A stretch of 64,000 bases of DNA from Candidatus Yaniella excrementavium (GTDB lineage: Bacteria > Actinomycetota > Actinomycetes > Actinomycetales > Micrococcaceae), in NCBI GenBank assembly GCA_019115865.1, contig DXCT01000054.1, positions 29,848-93,847 of the forward strand, read 5' to 3'. Below the pieces are notes generated by a model. That model was not told where the DNA came from. It searched no databases and worked only from the letters and a program-made list of their open reading frames with translations. The position numbers and the translations under genes are program-made. The first letter of the stretch is position 1. Every line of letters begins with the position of its first letter. Shown piece by piece: positions 50,988 through 58,716 of the stretch.

Positions 50988-53585
50988 ATGGCAAAGCTTC
51001 TGTATCGTCTCGGCTTCAGTGCCGCCAAAAAACCATTCACGGTGTTTTTTACTTGGATCGTGCTGTTGGCCATCGCCGCCGCTTCGTTCCTGAGTTTCGG
51101 GGGCACGCTCGTGACCACCGTAGATATCCCCGGGACACCGACGGCTCAAACAACCGATCGGCTCGAACAGGAATTCCCCGACGCCGCCCGTGGCACCGGC
51201 AACGTCGTCTTCCAAACTGAAGACGGATCGGCCTTCACCGCAGAACAGCGCGAAGATATCCTAGCCGTCCTAGAAGCCACCGAAGACGTTTCGGGCGTGG
51301 AAAATGTCGTCGATCCCTTCGAGTCCGATGCTCAAATGGCGGACCAGAAACAACAACTTCAAGACGGACGTCAAGAACTAGCTGATGCCCAAGAACAGCT
51401 GGAGAACGCGCCCGAACAGCTTGATCAAGCCGAAGCCGAACTCGAAGCCTCTGAAGAGGACCTTGATGCCGCTCAAGAGCAGCTCGATGCCGGAATAGCT
51501 CAAGCCATCGCAGCTGGCGTCTCCGAGGCAGCAGCCCAAGAACAGTTTGCCGCACAGCAGGACCAACTCGATGCCGCCCGCCAAGAGCTGGAAACCGGCC
51601 GACAGCAGCTTCAAACGGAACATGAGAACTATGCAGAAGGCATTGAGGAGGTTGAGGAAGGCCAAACGCTCACCGAGTTGGGCGGCCGTCTGATGGCAAC
51701 AACCAACGATTACTCGGTGGTATCCGACGACGATTCTGCTGCGATTGCTACGGTGCAGTTCGTTGACCAGTCCATGGATATTGCCACTGGGATTCGCCAA
51801 GACGTTGTGGCGGCACTGACCGATCGCACCATCCAAGGTGTCGAAGTACTGCCGTCCCAGGAAATTTCCATGGCCGTTCCCGAAGTCCTCGGTTGGGCTG
51901 AAGTCGTTGGCTTGGTGGTAGCCGGCATCGTTTTGGTGGTTATGCTCGGGACCTTGATCACCGCGGGACTCCCCCTGCTCAACGCATTGGTGGGCGTCGG
52001 TGTCGGAGCCCTCACCGCACTGGCCTTCTCATCATTGGTCGAAATGAACTCCGTGACCCCCGTTCTGGGTGTCATGTTGGGGCTGGCGGTCGGTATCGAC
52101 TACGCACTGTTTATCGTCCACCGACACCGCACCCAGCTCAAAGCCGGGATGGATGTACAGCACTCTATTGCCAGGGCCAATGGCACATCCGGTAACGCGG
52201 TGGTCTTCGCAGGCTCGACGGTCGTCATTGCGTTGCTAGCCCTGAACCTGACCGGCATACCGTTTTTGGGTTTGATGGGGACCGTGGGCGGATTCGTCGT
52301 TGTCATTGCCGTACTGGTCGCAATCACTTTAACCCCGGCCATGCTCTCGCTGCTGGGACAACGTGCGCTTTCCAAACGCGAGCGTCGTTCACTTACCGGT
52401 GACCTAGTACAGCACAAACCCAAGAAACAGCTTCATCGCATGTCCAACACCCGCGCCGTAGTGTCGACCATCGGCGCCATCGCTCTTCTGGCGATCATCG
52501 CCATCCCGGTCTTCTCCATGCGCTTGGGCATCCCAGACGGATCAGCAGAGGCACCCGATACCACCGAGTACCAGGCGTATGCGGCACAGGCCGAACACTT
52601 CGGTGCCGGAACCAACGCACCCATCGTGGGCGTTGCCGATATTCCAACGGACCTTTCGGAAGAAGAACTGTTGGAAACCACGGTTGAACAGGCCGAACAA
52701 ATCTCGGCACTGGACAACGTTGCCCATGTGGTACCGGTGGGAGAAAACGAGGCCGGGGACATAACCATGTTCCAAATTATCCCCGTGGAAGACGCCAACC
52801 ACGAGTCTACCGTGAACCTGGTCAACGATCTGCGCGGGCTTGATCCGGCCGGTGAAGTCACCAATCTGGCGCTGGCCGGACACGCAACCGGCATCATCGA
52901 CATCTCTGCGGCCCTCGCCGAGGTCCTCCCGCTGTACCTTGGCGTCGTCGTTGGTCTGTCGCTGATCATCATGGTCCTGGTGTTCCGTTCGCTGGTGGTC
53001 CCGCTGATTGCCTCCGGCGGTTTCGTGCTGTCGGTCGGCGCTGCCATGGGTGCGGTTGTGGCGATCTACCAGTGGGGTTGGTTCGGTGAAGCCTTTATGG
53101 TTCACAATCCATCGCCGGTGTTGTCCTTCCTGCCCACCATCATGATCGGTGTACTCTTCGGACTAGCAATGGACTACCAGCTGTTCATCTCCTCGGGGAT
53201 GCGCGAAGCCTACGCGCACGGAACCGAACCCCGCTTGGCGGTCCAGAAGGGCTTCCACGCTGGTCGCTCAGTGGTCACCGCAGCCGCGATCATCATGATC
53301 GCGGTCTTCGGCGGGTTCATCTATGCCGATGATCCATACATTCGTCCCATCGGTTTCGGCTTGGCCATCGGAGTGCTCTTCGACGCGTTTTTGGTACGCA
53401 TGGTGCTAGTCCCCGCGCTGATGCACTTGCTCGGCCCGGCAGCCTGGTACATGCCGAAATGGTTGGATCGCATCCTGCCGGACGTCGACGTCGAAGGTGC
53501 AAAACTGGCCGAAACACCTGCCGACGACGTCGCTGAAAAAACAACTCGTGACGCACCCGTTACAACAACCTCACGCAGCGTCTAA
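50988..53585 (+). CDS. MMPL/RND family transporter with periplasmic coiled coil
   Basis: The 865-aa protein belongs to the MMPL family of proton-driven exporters. It has 12 predicted transmembrane segments in two halves; family features are GVMLGLAVGIDYALFIVHRHR and IGVLFGLAMDYQLFISSGMRE, with the TM4/TM10 Asp-Tyr pair. After TM1 comes an external loop of about 100 residues with heptad Gln/Glu/Leu repeats (QQLQDGRQELADAQEQLE and similar), a predicted coiled coil. Substrate unknown; relatives export lipids or drugs. I use ATG 50988 (AAGGGTG upstream), 7 codons after the track start. Confidence 0.92.
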   Translation: MAKLLYRLGFSAAKKPFTVFFTWIVLLAIAAASFLSFGGTLVTTVDIPGTPTAQTTDRLEQEFPDAARGTGNVVFQTEDGSAFTAEQREDILAVLEATEDVSGVENVVDPFESDAQMADQKQQLQDGRQELADAQEQLENAPEQLDQAEAELEASEEDLDAAQEQLDAGIAQAIAAGVSEAAAQEQFAAQQDQLDAARQELETGRQQLQTEHENYAEGIEEVEEGQTLTELGGRLMATTNDYSVVSDDDSAAIATVQFVDQSMDIATGIRQDVVAALTDRTIQGVEVLPSQEISMAVPEVLGWAEVVGLVVAGIVLVVMLGTLITAGLPLLNALVGVGVGALTALAFSSLVEMNSVTPVLGVMLGLAVGIDYALFIVHRHRTQLKAGMDVQHSIARANGTSGNAVVFAGSTVVIALLALNLTGIPFLGLMGTVGGFVVVIAVLVAITLTPAMLSLLGQRALSKRERRSLTGDLVQHKPKKQLHRMSNTRAVVSTIGAIALLAIIAIPVFSMRLGIPDGSAEAPDTTEYQAYAAQAEHFGAGTNAPIVGVADIPTDLSEEELLETTVEQAEQISALDNVAHVVPVGENEAGDITMFQIIPVEDANHESTVNLVNDLRGLDPAGEVTNLALAGHATGIIDISAALAEVLPLYLGVVVGLSLIIMVLVFRSLVVPLIASGGFVLSVGAAMGAVVAIYQWGWFGEAFMVHNPSPVLSFLPTIMIGVLFGLAMDYQLFISSGMREAYAHGTEPRLAVQKGFHAGRSVVTAAAIIMIAVFGGFIYADDPYIRPIGFGLAIGVLFDAFLVRMVLVPALMHLLGPAAWYMPKWLDRILPDVDVEGAKLAETPADDVAEKTTRDAPVTTTSRSV

Positions 53586-53617
53586 GCTAGAACCGGAATC
53601 TGCAGAAAGGCACAACC

Positions 53618-53899
53618 ATGAATGATGTAGTCCAACGCCTATTGCGCACCGGAGTTTCAATCGGAGCCGGCTTTGTTGCTACCCGCGCGGTCGAAACGAT
53701 CTGGAAAGCCGCGACCGGTGACGACGAAGCTCCAACAACCGACGACGATCAGGCCACGCTCTTGCGCGTGGTCACCTTCGCCACGATCTCGGCCGGGGTT
53801 TCGGCACTGCTCGAGGTCGGCTCACAGCGTCTGGTAAATAAAGCCATGGCAAACTCCGGCAATAAACGGGCCAAGCAGCTCGGTAAAGCCGAAGTTTAA
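53618..53899 (+). CDS. DUF4235 domain-containing protein
   Basis: The 93-aa protein has two hydrophobic segments (VSIGAGFVATRAVETIWKAATG and VVTFATISAGVSALLEVGSQRLVNKA), matching DUF4235, a small actinobacterial membrane protein family of unknown role. It follows the MMPL transporter after 32 nt on the same strand and has GAAAGG upstream, so both may be co-transcribed. A hairpin follows the stop. Confidence 0.9.
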   Translation: MNDVVQRLLRTGVSIGAGFVATRAVETIWKAATGDDEAPTTDDDQATLLRVVTFATISAGVSALLEVGSQRLVNKAMANSGNKRAKQLGKAEV

Positions 53900-53912
53900 C
53901 CGCAAGCCTGCA

Positions 53913-53959
53913 AAACGCGATCGGTGCCAGAGGTTCTTCCTCCGGCACCGATTTGCGTT
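53913..53959 (+). terminator. Terminator after DUF4235 gene
   Basis: AACGC-G-ATCGGTGCC and GGCACCGAT-TT-GCGTT pair around a loop with AGG/CCT. The 9-bp inner stem is perfect and the outer 5 bp are perfect, with a small internal bulge. It lies between convergent genes. Confidence 0.72.
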
Positions 53960-53978
53960 AAGTCCCCTTTGTGCCGCC

Positions 53979-54737
53979 TTACCAAAAAGCACGCGAGGTT
54001 TCGGTGGCACCGGAGACCTCAGTCAAGCCTGCATCAATAACCCGTACCGGACGCTGGGCTGCGGCCCACTGCGCTTCGGATGGCAACCGCACACAAACAC
54101 GAAAAGTGTCCTGTCGCCAATCAGCCAGGATCCGTGCCGCTGCCTCGTCACCGGCGCAGGCTTTGGTAGTCAGCCGTTCATAGGCAAGCTGGGCCGCGTG
54201 CCCAGCTTGGGCAGCTGCTTTACCCGTGGACAAGTCAGCCAATGGGGTGAGCTCAACCGTCACGACAGCGTCCTGGTGCTGTGAGTCATACAGGCGAGGC
54301 AATTGCGTCCCACCCACCTGCAACTTCTTGACCTCTGGCGGCAGCGATGCCATAGGACCGGGCACAAGCGCCCGCACCTCAGCGGTGCCCGAAACCGCCT
54401 TGACACCGTCAAGCTGTTGCACGTCATCCCAGCGCTTATTCTCAGCCCGCCGAGCCACTTTCCTGATCCAGCCGGCACGCCAGTGCGCAACAGCCTGTGA
54501 CCAATCACCGTTTTCCCTGGTGCTCCGCTGGTCATCAAGCAACCGGACTACCGCCGTTGCAGCTGCTTGCAACACATCCAGGTGGTTCGCTGGATCCTGT
54601 TTACTGCGCAGAATCACCAACTGCATGGCCCACGGGTGCTCGTGATCGGGTCGTTCCGGGCGTGCAACGGATTCGGAGGGGGCAGAGGATTCGCAACTCT
54701 TTTCGGCATCATGACGCATAGTTTCCACTCTAGCCAT
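53979..54737 (-). CDS. Peptidyl-tRNA hydrolase 2 (Pth2) domain protein
   Basis: The C-terminal 120 residues match the archaeal/eukaryotic Pth2 fold: VTVELTPLADLSTGKAAAQAGHAAQLAYE, with the helix after the KxA/QAGHA motif, and a C-terminal ending VRVIDAGLTEVSGATETSRAF, like the 'D AGRTQI..G..T' of Pth2. The N-terminal 120 residues (HPWAMQLVILRSKQDPANHLD, WAGWIRKVARRAEN) resemble a second, degenerate copy of the fold. Start ATG 54737 is uncertain; ATG 54719 is possible, and the track's upstream part is antisense of mug. Activity on peptidyl-tRNA is not established for this subgroup. Confidence 0.75.
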   Translation of the reverse strand: MARVETMRHDAEKSCESSAPSESVARPERPDHEHPWAMQLVILRSKQDPANHLDVLQAAATAVVRLLDDQRSTRENGDWSQAVAHWRAGWIRKVARRAENKRWDDVQQLDGVKAVSGTAEVRALVPGPMASLPPEVKKLQVGGTQLPRLYDSQHQDAVVTVELTPLADLSTGKAAAQAGHAAQLAYERLTTKACAGDEAAARILADWRQDTFRVCVRLPSEAQWAAAQRPVRVIDAGLTEVSGATETSRAFW

Positions 54738-54770
54738 CGTCGTCACCGTTGAACGATCTAGGGTGGGAGT

Positions 54771-55436
54771 ATGGATACTGTCTTGCCCAAGGACTGGCAG
54801 CCGTGGCGACGCGAACCACTGCTTGAAGGCCGCCGTCCAACAAAAACCGATCTCGATGCCGCAATCACACAGCAGCTGACCACCCAAGATCTTCTCCCCT
54901 ACCCGAACGACGAAGACAATGCCGCGATGCTGCGAATGCTGATTGTCGGCACCAATCCGAGCCCATGGGCCGCAGCAGCCAACGGGCCGTTCGGGCGTCC
55001 GGGCAACCGATTCTGGCCCTCGCTCTTTGAAGCCGGGGTAACCACCCACTTGATCAATGCATCGGCCGGAATCAGCCGTACCGATGAACGAATGCTCGTC
55101 GAACGCGGTGTGGGGTTAACCAACATTATCGCCCGCCCCAGCTCGCGTGCTGATGAGCTGAGTCTCGAGGAGCTTCGTGCAGGACGCGACACCCTCATTG
55201 CGCGGATGCAACTTCTCCAACCCCGGGCCGCAGCCTTTACGGGCATTACTGCATTTCGTCGGGCCTTCGCTGACCCCAAAGCCACGCTTGGACAACAACC
55301 CACCGATCAGCTGGAGGGTTGGCCCGCGCACACCACATTGTGGGTCGTGCCCGATCCAAGCGGTCTCAATGCCCACGAATCCATCGCCTCGCTGGCCGAG
55401 AAATGGCGCCAGGTCTGGTCGGCGAGTTCGCGTTAG
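54771..55436 (+). CDS. mug: Mismatch-specific G:T/U DNA glycosylase (Mug/TDG family)
   Basis: The 221-aa protein belongs to the uracil-DNA glycosylase family 2. Motif 1 is LIVGTNPSPWAAAANGPFGRPGNRFW with the catalytic Asn, as in the GINPG of E. coli Mug, and motif 2 is VVPDPSGLNAHES, equivalent to NPSGLN. It removes uracil or thymine opposite guanine, or ethenocytosine. The protein is longer than E. coli Mug (168 aa) at its N-terminus. Divergent from the Pth2-domain gene; an SDR gene follows. Confidence 0.9.
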   Translation: MDTVLPKDWQPWRREPLLEGRRPTKTDLDAAITQQLTTQDLLPYPNDEDNAAMLRMLIVGTNPSPWAAAANGPFGRPGNRFWPSLFEAGVTTHLINASAGISRTDERMLVERGVGLTNIIARPSSRADELSLEELRAGRDTLIARMQLLQPRAAAFTGITAFRRAFADPKATLGQQPTDQLEGWPAHTTLWVVPDPSGLNAHESIASLAEKWRQVWSASSR

Positions 55437-55478
55437 ACTAGCGACCCAGAGACCTCGACCATGTAAAGGAGCCTCGTT

Positions 55479-56297
55479 ATGCAAGATCCTGACCACACCA
55501 TTTTGATCACCGGCGCCACCAGTGGCCTGGGACGGGCCGTTGCCGAAGCGATAGCGCCCCGTACAGGGCGGCTTATTCTGCATGGCCGCGACCCCGCACA
55601 GCTACAAGATGTCGCAACGCAGCTGCAGCCGCACAACCCCAACATCGAGGTTGTCACAGCTGATCTCAGTGATTTATCGCAGGTCGAAGACATGGCAGAG
55701 CAGGTCTTTGAGCTCACCGACCATCTCAATGTATTGGTCAATAACGCTGGTCTGGGCAAGGGGGCAACCGACACCCGGCAAACCTCGTACGAGGGCCACG
55801 AACTCCGGTTAGCGGTCAACCACTTGGCACCCTTTGCCCTGACGTTGCGACTTCTGCCGCTACTCGAGACGGGTGCTCCCAGCAGGATTGTCAATGTGGC
55901 CTCCGGAGCACAAGAACCCATACATTTCGATGACCCGCACATCACCGAGGGCTATTCTGGCAATCGCGCCTACGCACAGAGTAAATTTGCCATGGTCGCA
56001 GCGGGTTTCCAGCTCGCCCGCCGGCTACCCTCCGAGGTCATCACGGTCAACAGTTTGCATCCGGCCACGTTGATGCCCACTCGCATGGTGCGCGAAGGTT
56101 ACGGCCACACCGTAGATGACCTAGAGACCGGCGTTGACGCCGTGCTACGACTCGTGGAATCCGATGCACTCGAGGGCGTCACCGGCCAATACTTCTCGAT
56201 CCAACAGCCGACCGAAGCACACGAGCAAGCATATGACCTCGACGTTCAACAGCGGTTGTGGGATCTGACAGAAGAACTCACGGGCATACAGTTCTAA
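55479..56297 (+). CDS. SDR family NAD(P)-dependent oxidoreductase
   Basis: The 272-aa short-chain dehydrogenase has the cofactor motif ITGATSGLGRAVAE, DLSDLSQ, NNAGLGKG and the active-site Tyr/Lys in NRAYAQSKFAM, with Ser in VNVASGAQEP. The pattern HPATLMPTRMVREG after the active site is usual. It resembles retinol-dehydrogenase-like SDRs, but the substrate is unknown. AAAGGAG precedes the ATG. It ends 1 nt before the stop codon of the convergent DinB gene. Confidence 0.88.
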   Translation: MQDPDHTILITGATSGLGRAVAEAIAPRTGRLILHGRDPAQLQDVATQLQPHNPNIEVVTADLSDLSQVEDMAEQVFELTDHLNVLVNNAGLGKGATDTRQTSYEGHELRLAVNHLAPFALTLRLLPLLETGAPSRIVNVASGAQEPIHFDDPHITEGYSGNRAYAQSKFAMVAAGFQLARRLPSEVITVNSLHPATLMPTRMVREGYGHTVDDLETGVDAVLRLVESDALEGVTGQYFSIQQPTEAHEQAYDLDVQQRLWDLTEELTGIQF

Positions 56298-56843
56298 TCA
56301 AGAACGGGACAGGTCCACAAACTCCACTGTGCCGGCCACGTAAGCGGCTTGACCGATGTGTTGGGCCGCATCGTCAAGGACACTGAGCACCCGGACCCCG
56401 AGCGTCACCGGTGGATCCCATTGTTCATCAATGACACGGGCTAAATCCTCTTCGGTGAGCGTTTCCACCCAAGCGGCGAATTTGTCGTACACCGTCTCCA
56501 AATACTCCCGCAGCAACGCCTTGCCCTGCGCGGTTTCTTCAACCGTTACCGCCCAGGCCTCATCACGCGACTGGCCAAGCCCCACATCGGCTGTCCCGAG
56601 GCGCAGATCGGTGAATCCAAATCGGGCAGCGAAACCATCGGCCGTCCAGGACTCTTCGAACCCTGCAAGCGGCGCGATTTGCGCATCCGTTTCCCGTGCG
56701 GTGTGCCAAATCAGCCAGGTAATTGAGTTTGGGTGATGTCCGGGGTGGGTATTGAGCTGACTGGGATCCAGATCAGCCCAGAAATAATTCAGCGCTGCGA
56801 TGGGCCGGTGAACGAGGTTCTTCAATAAATCTATAGCATCCAT
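56298..56843 (-). CDS. DinB family protein (DUF664)
   Basis: The 181-aa protein has the DinB/YfiT four-helix pattern. Metal ligands are likely in ITWLIWHTARETDAQ (His) and the C-terminal DDAAQHIGQAAYVAG (His), with others between. In actinobacteria DinB-like proteins include mycothiol-dependent S-transferases and maleylpyruvate isomerases. This one is DUF664-like, close to a general 'DinB family' call. The exact function is unknown. Confidence 0.86.
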   Translation of the reverse strand: MDAIDLLKNLVHRPIAALNYFWADLDPSQLNTHPGHHPNSITWLIWHTARETDAQIAPLAGFEESWTADGFAARFGFTDLRLGTADVGLGQSRDEAWAVTVEETAQGKALLREYLETVYDKFAAWVETLTEEDLARVIDEQWDPPVTLGVRVLSVLDDAAQHIGQAAYVAGTVEFVDLSRS

Positions 56844-56876
56844 GTACCCATTGTGGCGGTTTATCCCACTATTCGG

Positions 56877-57299
56877 CTAGTACCCGGTGCTTCGCCTACC
56901 GGTGGTCAGCTGCTGTATGAGGGTCACCATGTATTGGCTCCATTCAACGTCTTGCTGGCCCAGCCGGACTTTACACGTGATCCTAGAGCCCTCGTGTCCA
57001 TCCACATGGATTCGGCCGGTGATCCAGCGCCGCTCATATGATGCGCCAGCAACCTGGTGTGCTGCCAATTCGGCCGTGATGACCCAGCCGCGAAACAGTT
57101 TGCGCTCGGTATACAGCACCCGACGGTTAGTGACCATCAAAATCGGAAAAGCGTCATTTTTGAGTGTGCCTGACACATACTCATAGACGATCTCTTCTGG
57201 CAGCAGCAGCTTGTCAACCGCGAACAGTGGCCCACTGCTACGCTGCGGGTTGCGCATGTAAGCGGCCATAAACGATTCTTGTGCTGGTGTCCAAGCCAT
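56877..57299 (-). CDS. Hypothetical protein, PH-like fold
   Basis: The 140-aa protein has a beta-rich pattern: ILMVTNRRVLYTERKLFRGWVITAELAAHQVAG resembles bacterial PH (bPH) domains, where 'vTNrRll...' is typical. Basic and aromatic residues follow (SYERRWITGRIHVDG). I do not know a function. It lies upstream of the DinB gene on the same strand and downstream of the Mrp operon, separated from mnhG by 36 nt. Confidence 0.6.
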   Translation of the reverse strand: MAWTPAQESFMAAYMRNPQRSSGPLFAVDKLLLPEEIVYEYVSGTLKNDAFPILMVTNRRVLYTERKLFRGWVITAELAAHQVAGASYERRWITGRIHVDGHEGSRITCKVRLGQQDVEWSQYMVTLIQQLTTGRRSTGY

Positions 57300-57335
57300 C
57301 GTTGGTCCCCGATCCTTTCGCCGAGACGCGCCGTA

Positions 57336-57731
57336 TCAGTTCACCGGCGGATGATCATCTTCTGCACTGTCTCGACGGTCTTGTTCTCGGACGACCTTGG
57401 CCAGATCATCGACGGCAATGCGTTTGGGATTCAGGTGATGTGAACGATACGTTGCTCGACCGACCATGTGCGCTGACACCGGAGCGGTTATGAGCTGCAT
57501 GAGCCATGCAACAAGCAAGACGGGGACTACGACCCAGGCTCCAACAGCCAATCCTAGTCCTGCCAGGGCAAGCAACAGTCCCAGGACCTGAGGTTTGGTC
57601 GCCGCGTGCATACGCGACAGTACGTCCGGAAAACGTAGTAAGCCCAAACCGGCCACCGCCGATAGCGACGTACCGAACACCAGCAGGAAGGCCGCAACCA
57701 GATCCAGCCACGAATCGAAGGTAATGCTCAT
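57336..57731 (-). CDS. mnhG: Na+/H+ antiporter subunit G
   Basis: The 131-aa protein has the MnhG/MrpG pattern with three transmembrane segments: VAAFLLVFGTSLSAVAGLGLLRFPDVLSRMHAATKPQ and two more. 'GLLRFPDVLSRMHAATK' is the family signature. It is the last gene of the Mrp operon and overlaps mnhF by 4 nt (ATGA). The subunit is needed for assembly of the Mrp complex; its own role in ion transfer is unclear. Confidence 0.94.
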   Translation of the reverse strand: MSITFDSWLDLVAAFLLVFGTSLSAVAGLGLLRFPDVLSRMHAATKPQVLGLLLALAGLGLAVGAWVVVPVLLVAWLMQLITAPVSAHMVGRATYRSHHLNPKRIAVDDLAKVVREQDRRDSAEDDHPPVN

Positions 57732-58051
57732 CGACCACCATCTCCCATCGGGCCTTGCTTGGGTTCAGGTTCTGTCTGGTTCGCCTGGGCACCCTCTACG
57801 GTAAAGCGTGCCAAGGTGGTTGACGAGATAAAACCGATGAGCGACGCTACCACGACCAGCATAATGAAGTGCACAGATTCGTGGATAGTCATCCAGACGG
57901 TCAGACCGGAGGACAATACGATGAGCAAGACGTCAACGGCGATTGCACGGTCCAACAACGCCGGCCCAAAAACAATACGATAGAGCGCACCCAGCGCACC
58001 GAATATCAAAAACACCAGACTGATCCAGCCGGCAAGTTCTAAGACGTCCAT
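57728..58051 (-). CDS. mnhF: Na+/H+ antiporter subunit F
   Basis: The 107-aa protein has three transmembrane helices in the MrpF pattern, with RIVFGPALLDRAIAVDVL (family signature GPT..DRVVALD). The C-terminus is hydrophilic (GAQANQTEPEPKQG). It overlaps mnhE by 13 nt and mnhG by 4 nt, so the three genes are translationally coupled. Confidence 0.94.
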   Translation of the reverse strand: MDVLELAGWISLVFLIFGALGALYRIVFGPALLDRAIAVDVLLIVLSSGLTVWMTIHESVHFIMLVVVASLIGFISSTTLARFTVEGAQANQTEPEPKQGPMGDGGR

Positions 58052-58716
58052 GTTTCCCCCTCCGGTCCGACTGGGCTATCGCTCGCTTCCAGCTCACTGT
58101 GCCGCAGGACGACGCCGTCGTTGGCTTGGTCTTCTGCCTGCACCAACTTGAAATCCCGTTTCGACCCGAAGCCACGAATCATGCGGGCTTCAATGTTCAG
58201 AGAGTCCACCCGAAATGCTTCAGCAGCCTGTTCATCTGGCACATCGATCACATGTAAGAACAGTGTGGATGAGGGGCGATCGACGTCGATAACCAGTGAC
58301 CCCGGGATGAGCGCGTAGACGTGGCCGATGAGGGTCATCAGCAAGTCGTCTTGCGTACGAAGTTTGACCGCCACGACGGAATTGATCACGTTGGGGCCCG
58401 GGGAAATGGATTTGGACGCTACCTGCCATGTGGCGACAGTGATTTTCCACAAGAAGTACAGGATGAATGTGAAACTGTGATACACATTGATCCGATCCGC
58501 AAATGGAACCGGGGGCAGCGGGAAGAATAGCATCACCAGCGTGCTAAAAATGATGCCGAGCACAATGGTTGACGGGGTAAAGTCTTGCCACAGTGCTGCC
58601 CAGAGAAAGGTGAGCCCCACTATCATCGGCCATTGTGATAACCGTGACCGTCGATCTTCAATCGCGGAAGGCTTGTTCTGTGCAGCGGCTTTGTGACGTG
58701 TTGAATCGTTAGTCAA
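58039..58716 (-). CDS. mnhE: Na+/H+ antiporter subunit E
   Basis: The family features are WALLWQ-like LWAALWQDFTPSTIVLGIIFS, then VNVYHSFTFILYFLWKITVATWQVA and SPGPNVINSVVAVKLRTQDDLLMTLIGHVYALIPGSLVIDVD. I propose TTG 58716 as start since AAGGAGG lies 5 nt upstream and the codon overlaps the mnhD stop (GTTGACTAA); this gives 225 aa. The track's ATG at 58755 adds 13 residues and has no ribosome binding site. The protein keeps about two to three transmembrane helices and a cytoplasmic C-terminus. Confidence 0.92.
   Translation of the reverse strand: MTNDSTRHKAAAQNKPSAIEDRRSRLSQWPMIVGLTFLWAALWQDFTPSTIVLGIIFSTLVMLFFPLPPVPFADRINVYHSFTFILYFLWKITVATWQVASKSISPGPNVINSVVAVKLRTQDDLLMTLIGHVYALIPGSLVIDVDRPSSTLFLHVIDVPDEQAAEAFRVDSLNIEARMIRGFGSKRDFKLVQAEDQANDGVVLRHSELEASDSPVGPEGETWTS

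Noticed and set aside
54738-55049. Upstream part of the 356-aa Pth2 track ORF
   Set aside because: It is antisense to the mug gene and Cys/Trp-rich without motifs; the Pth2 protein starts at 54737 or 54719.
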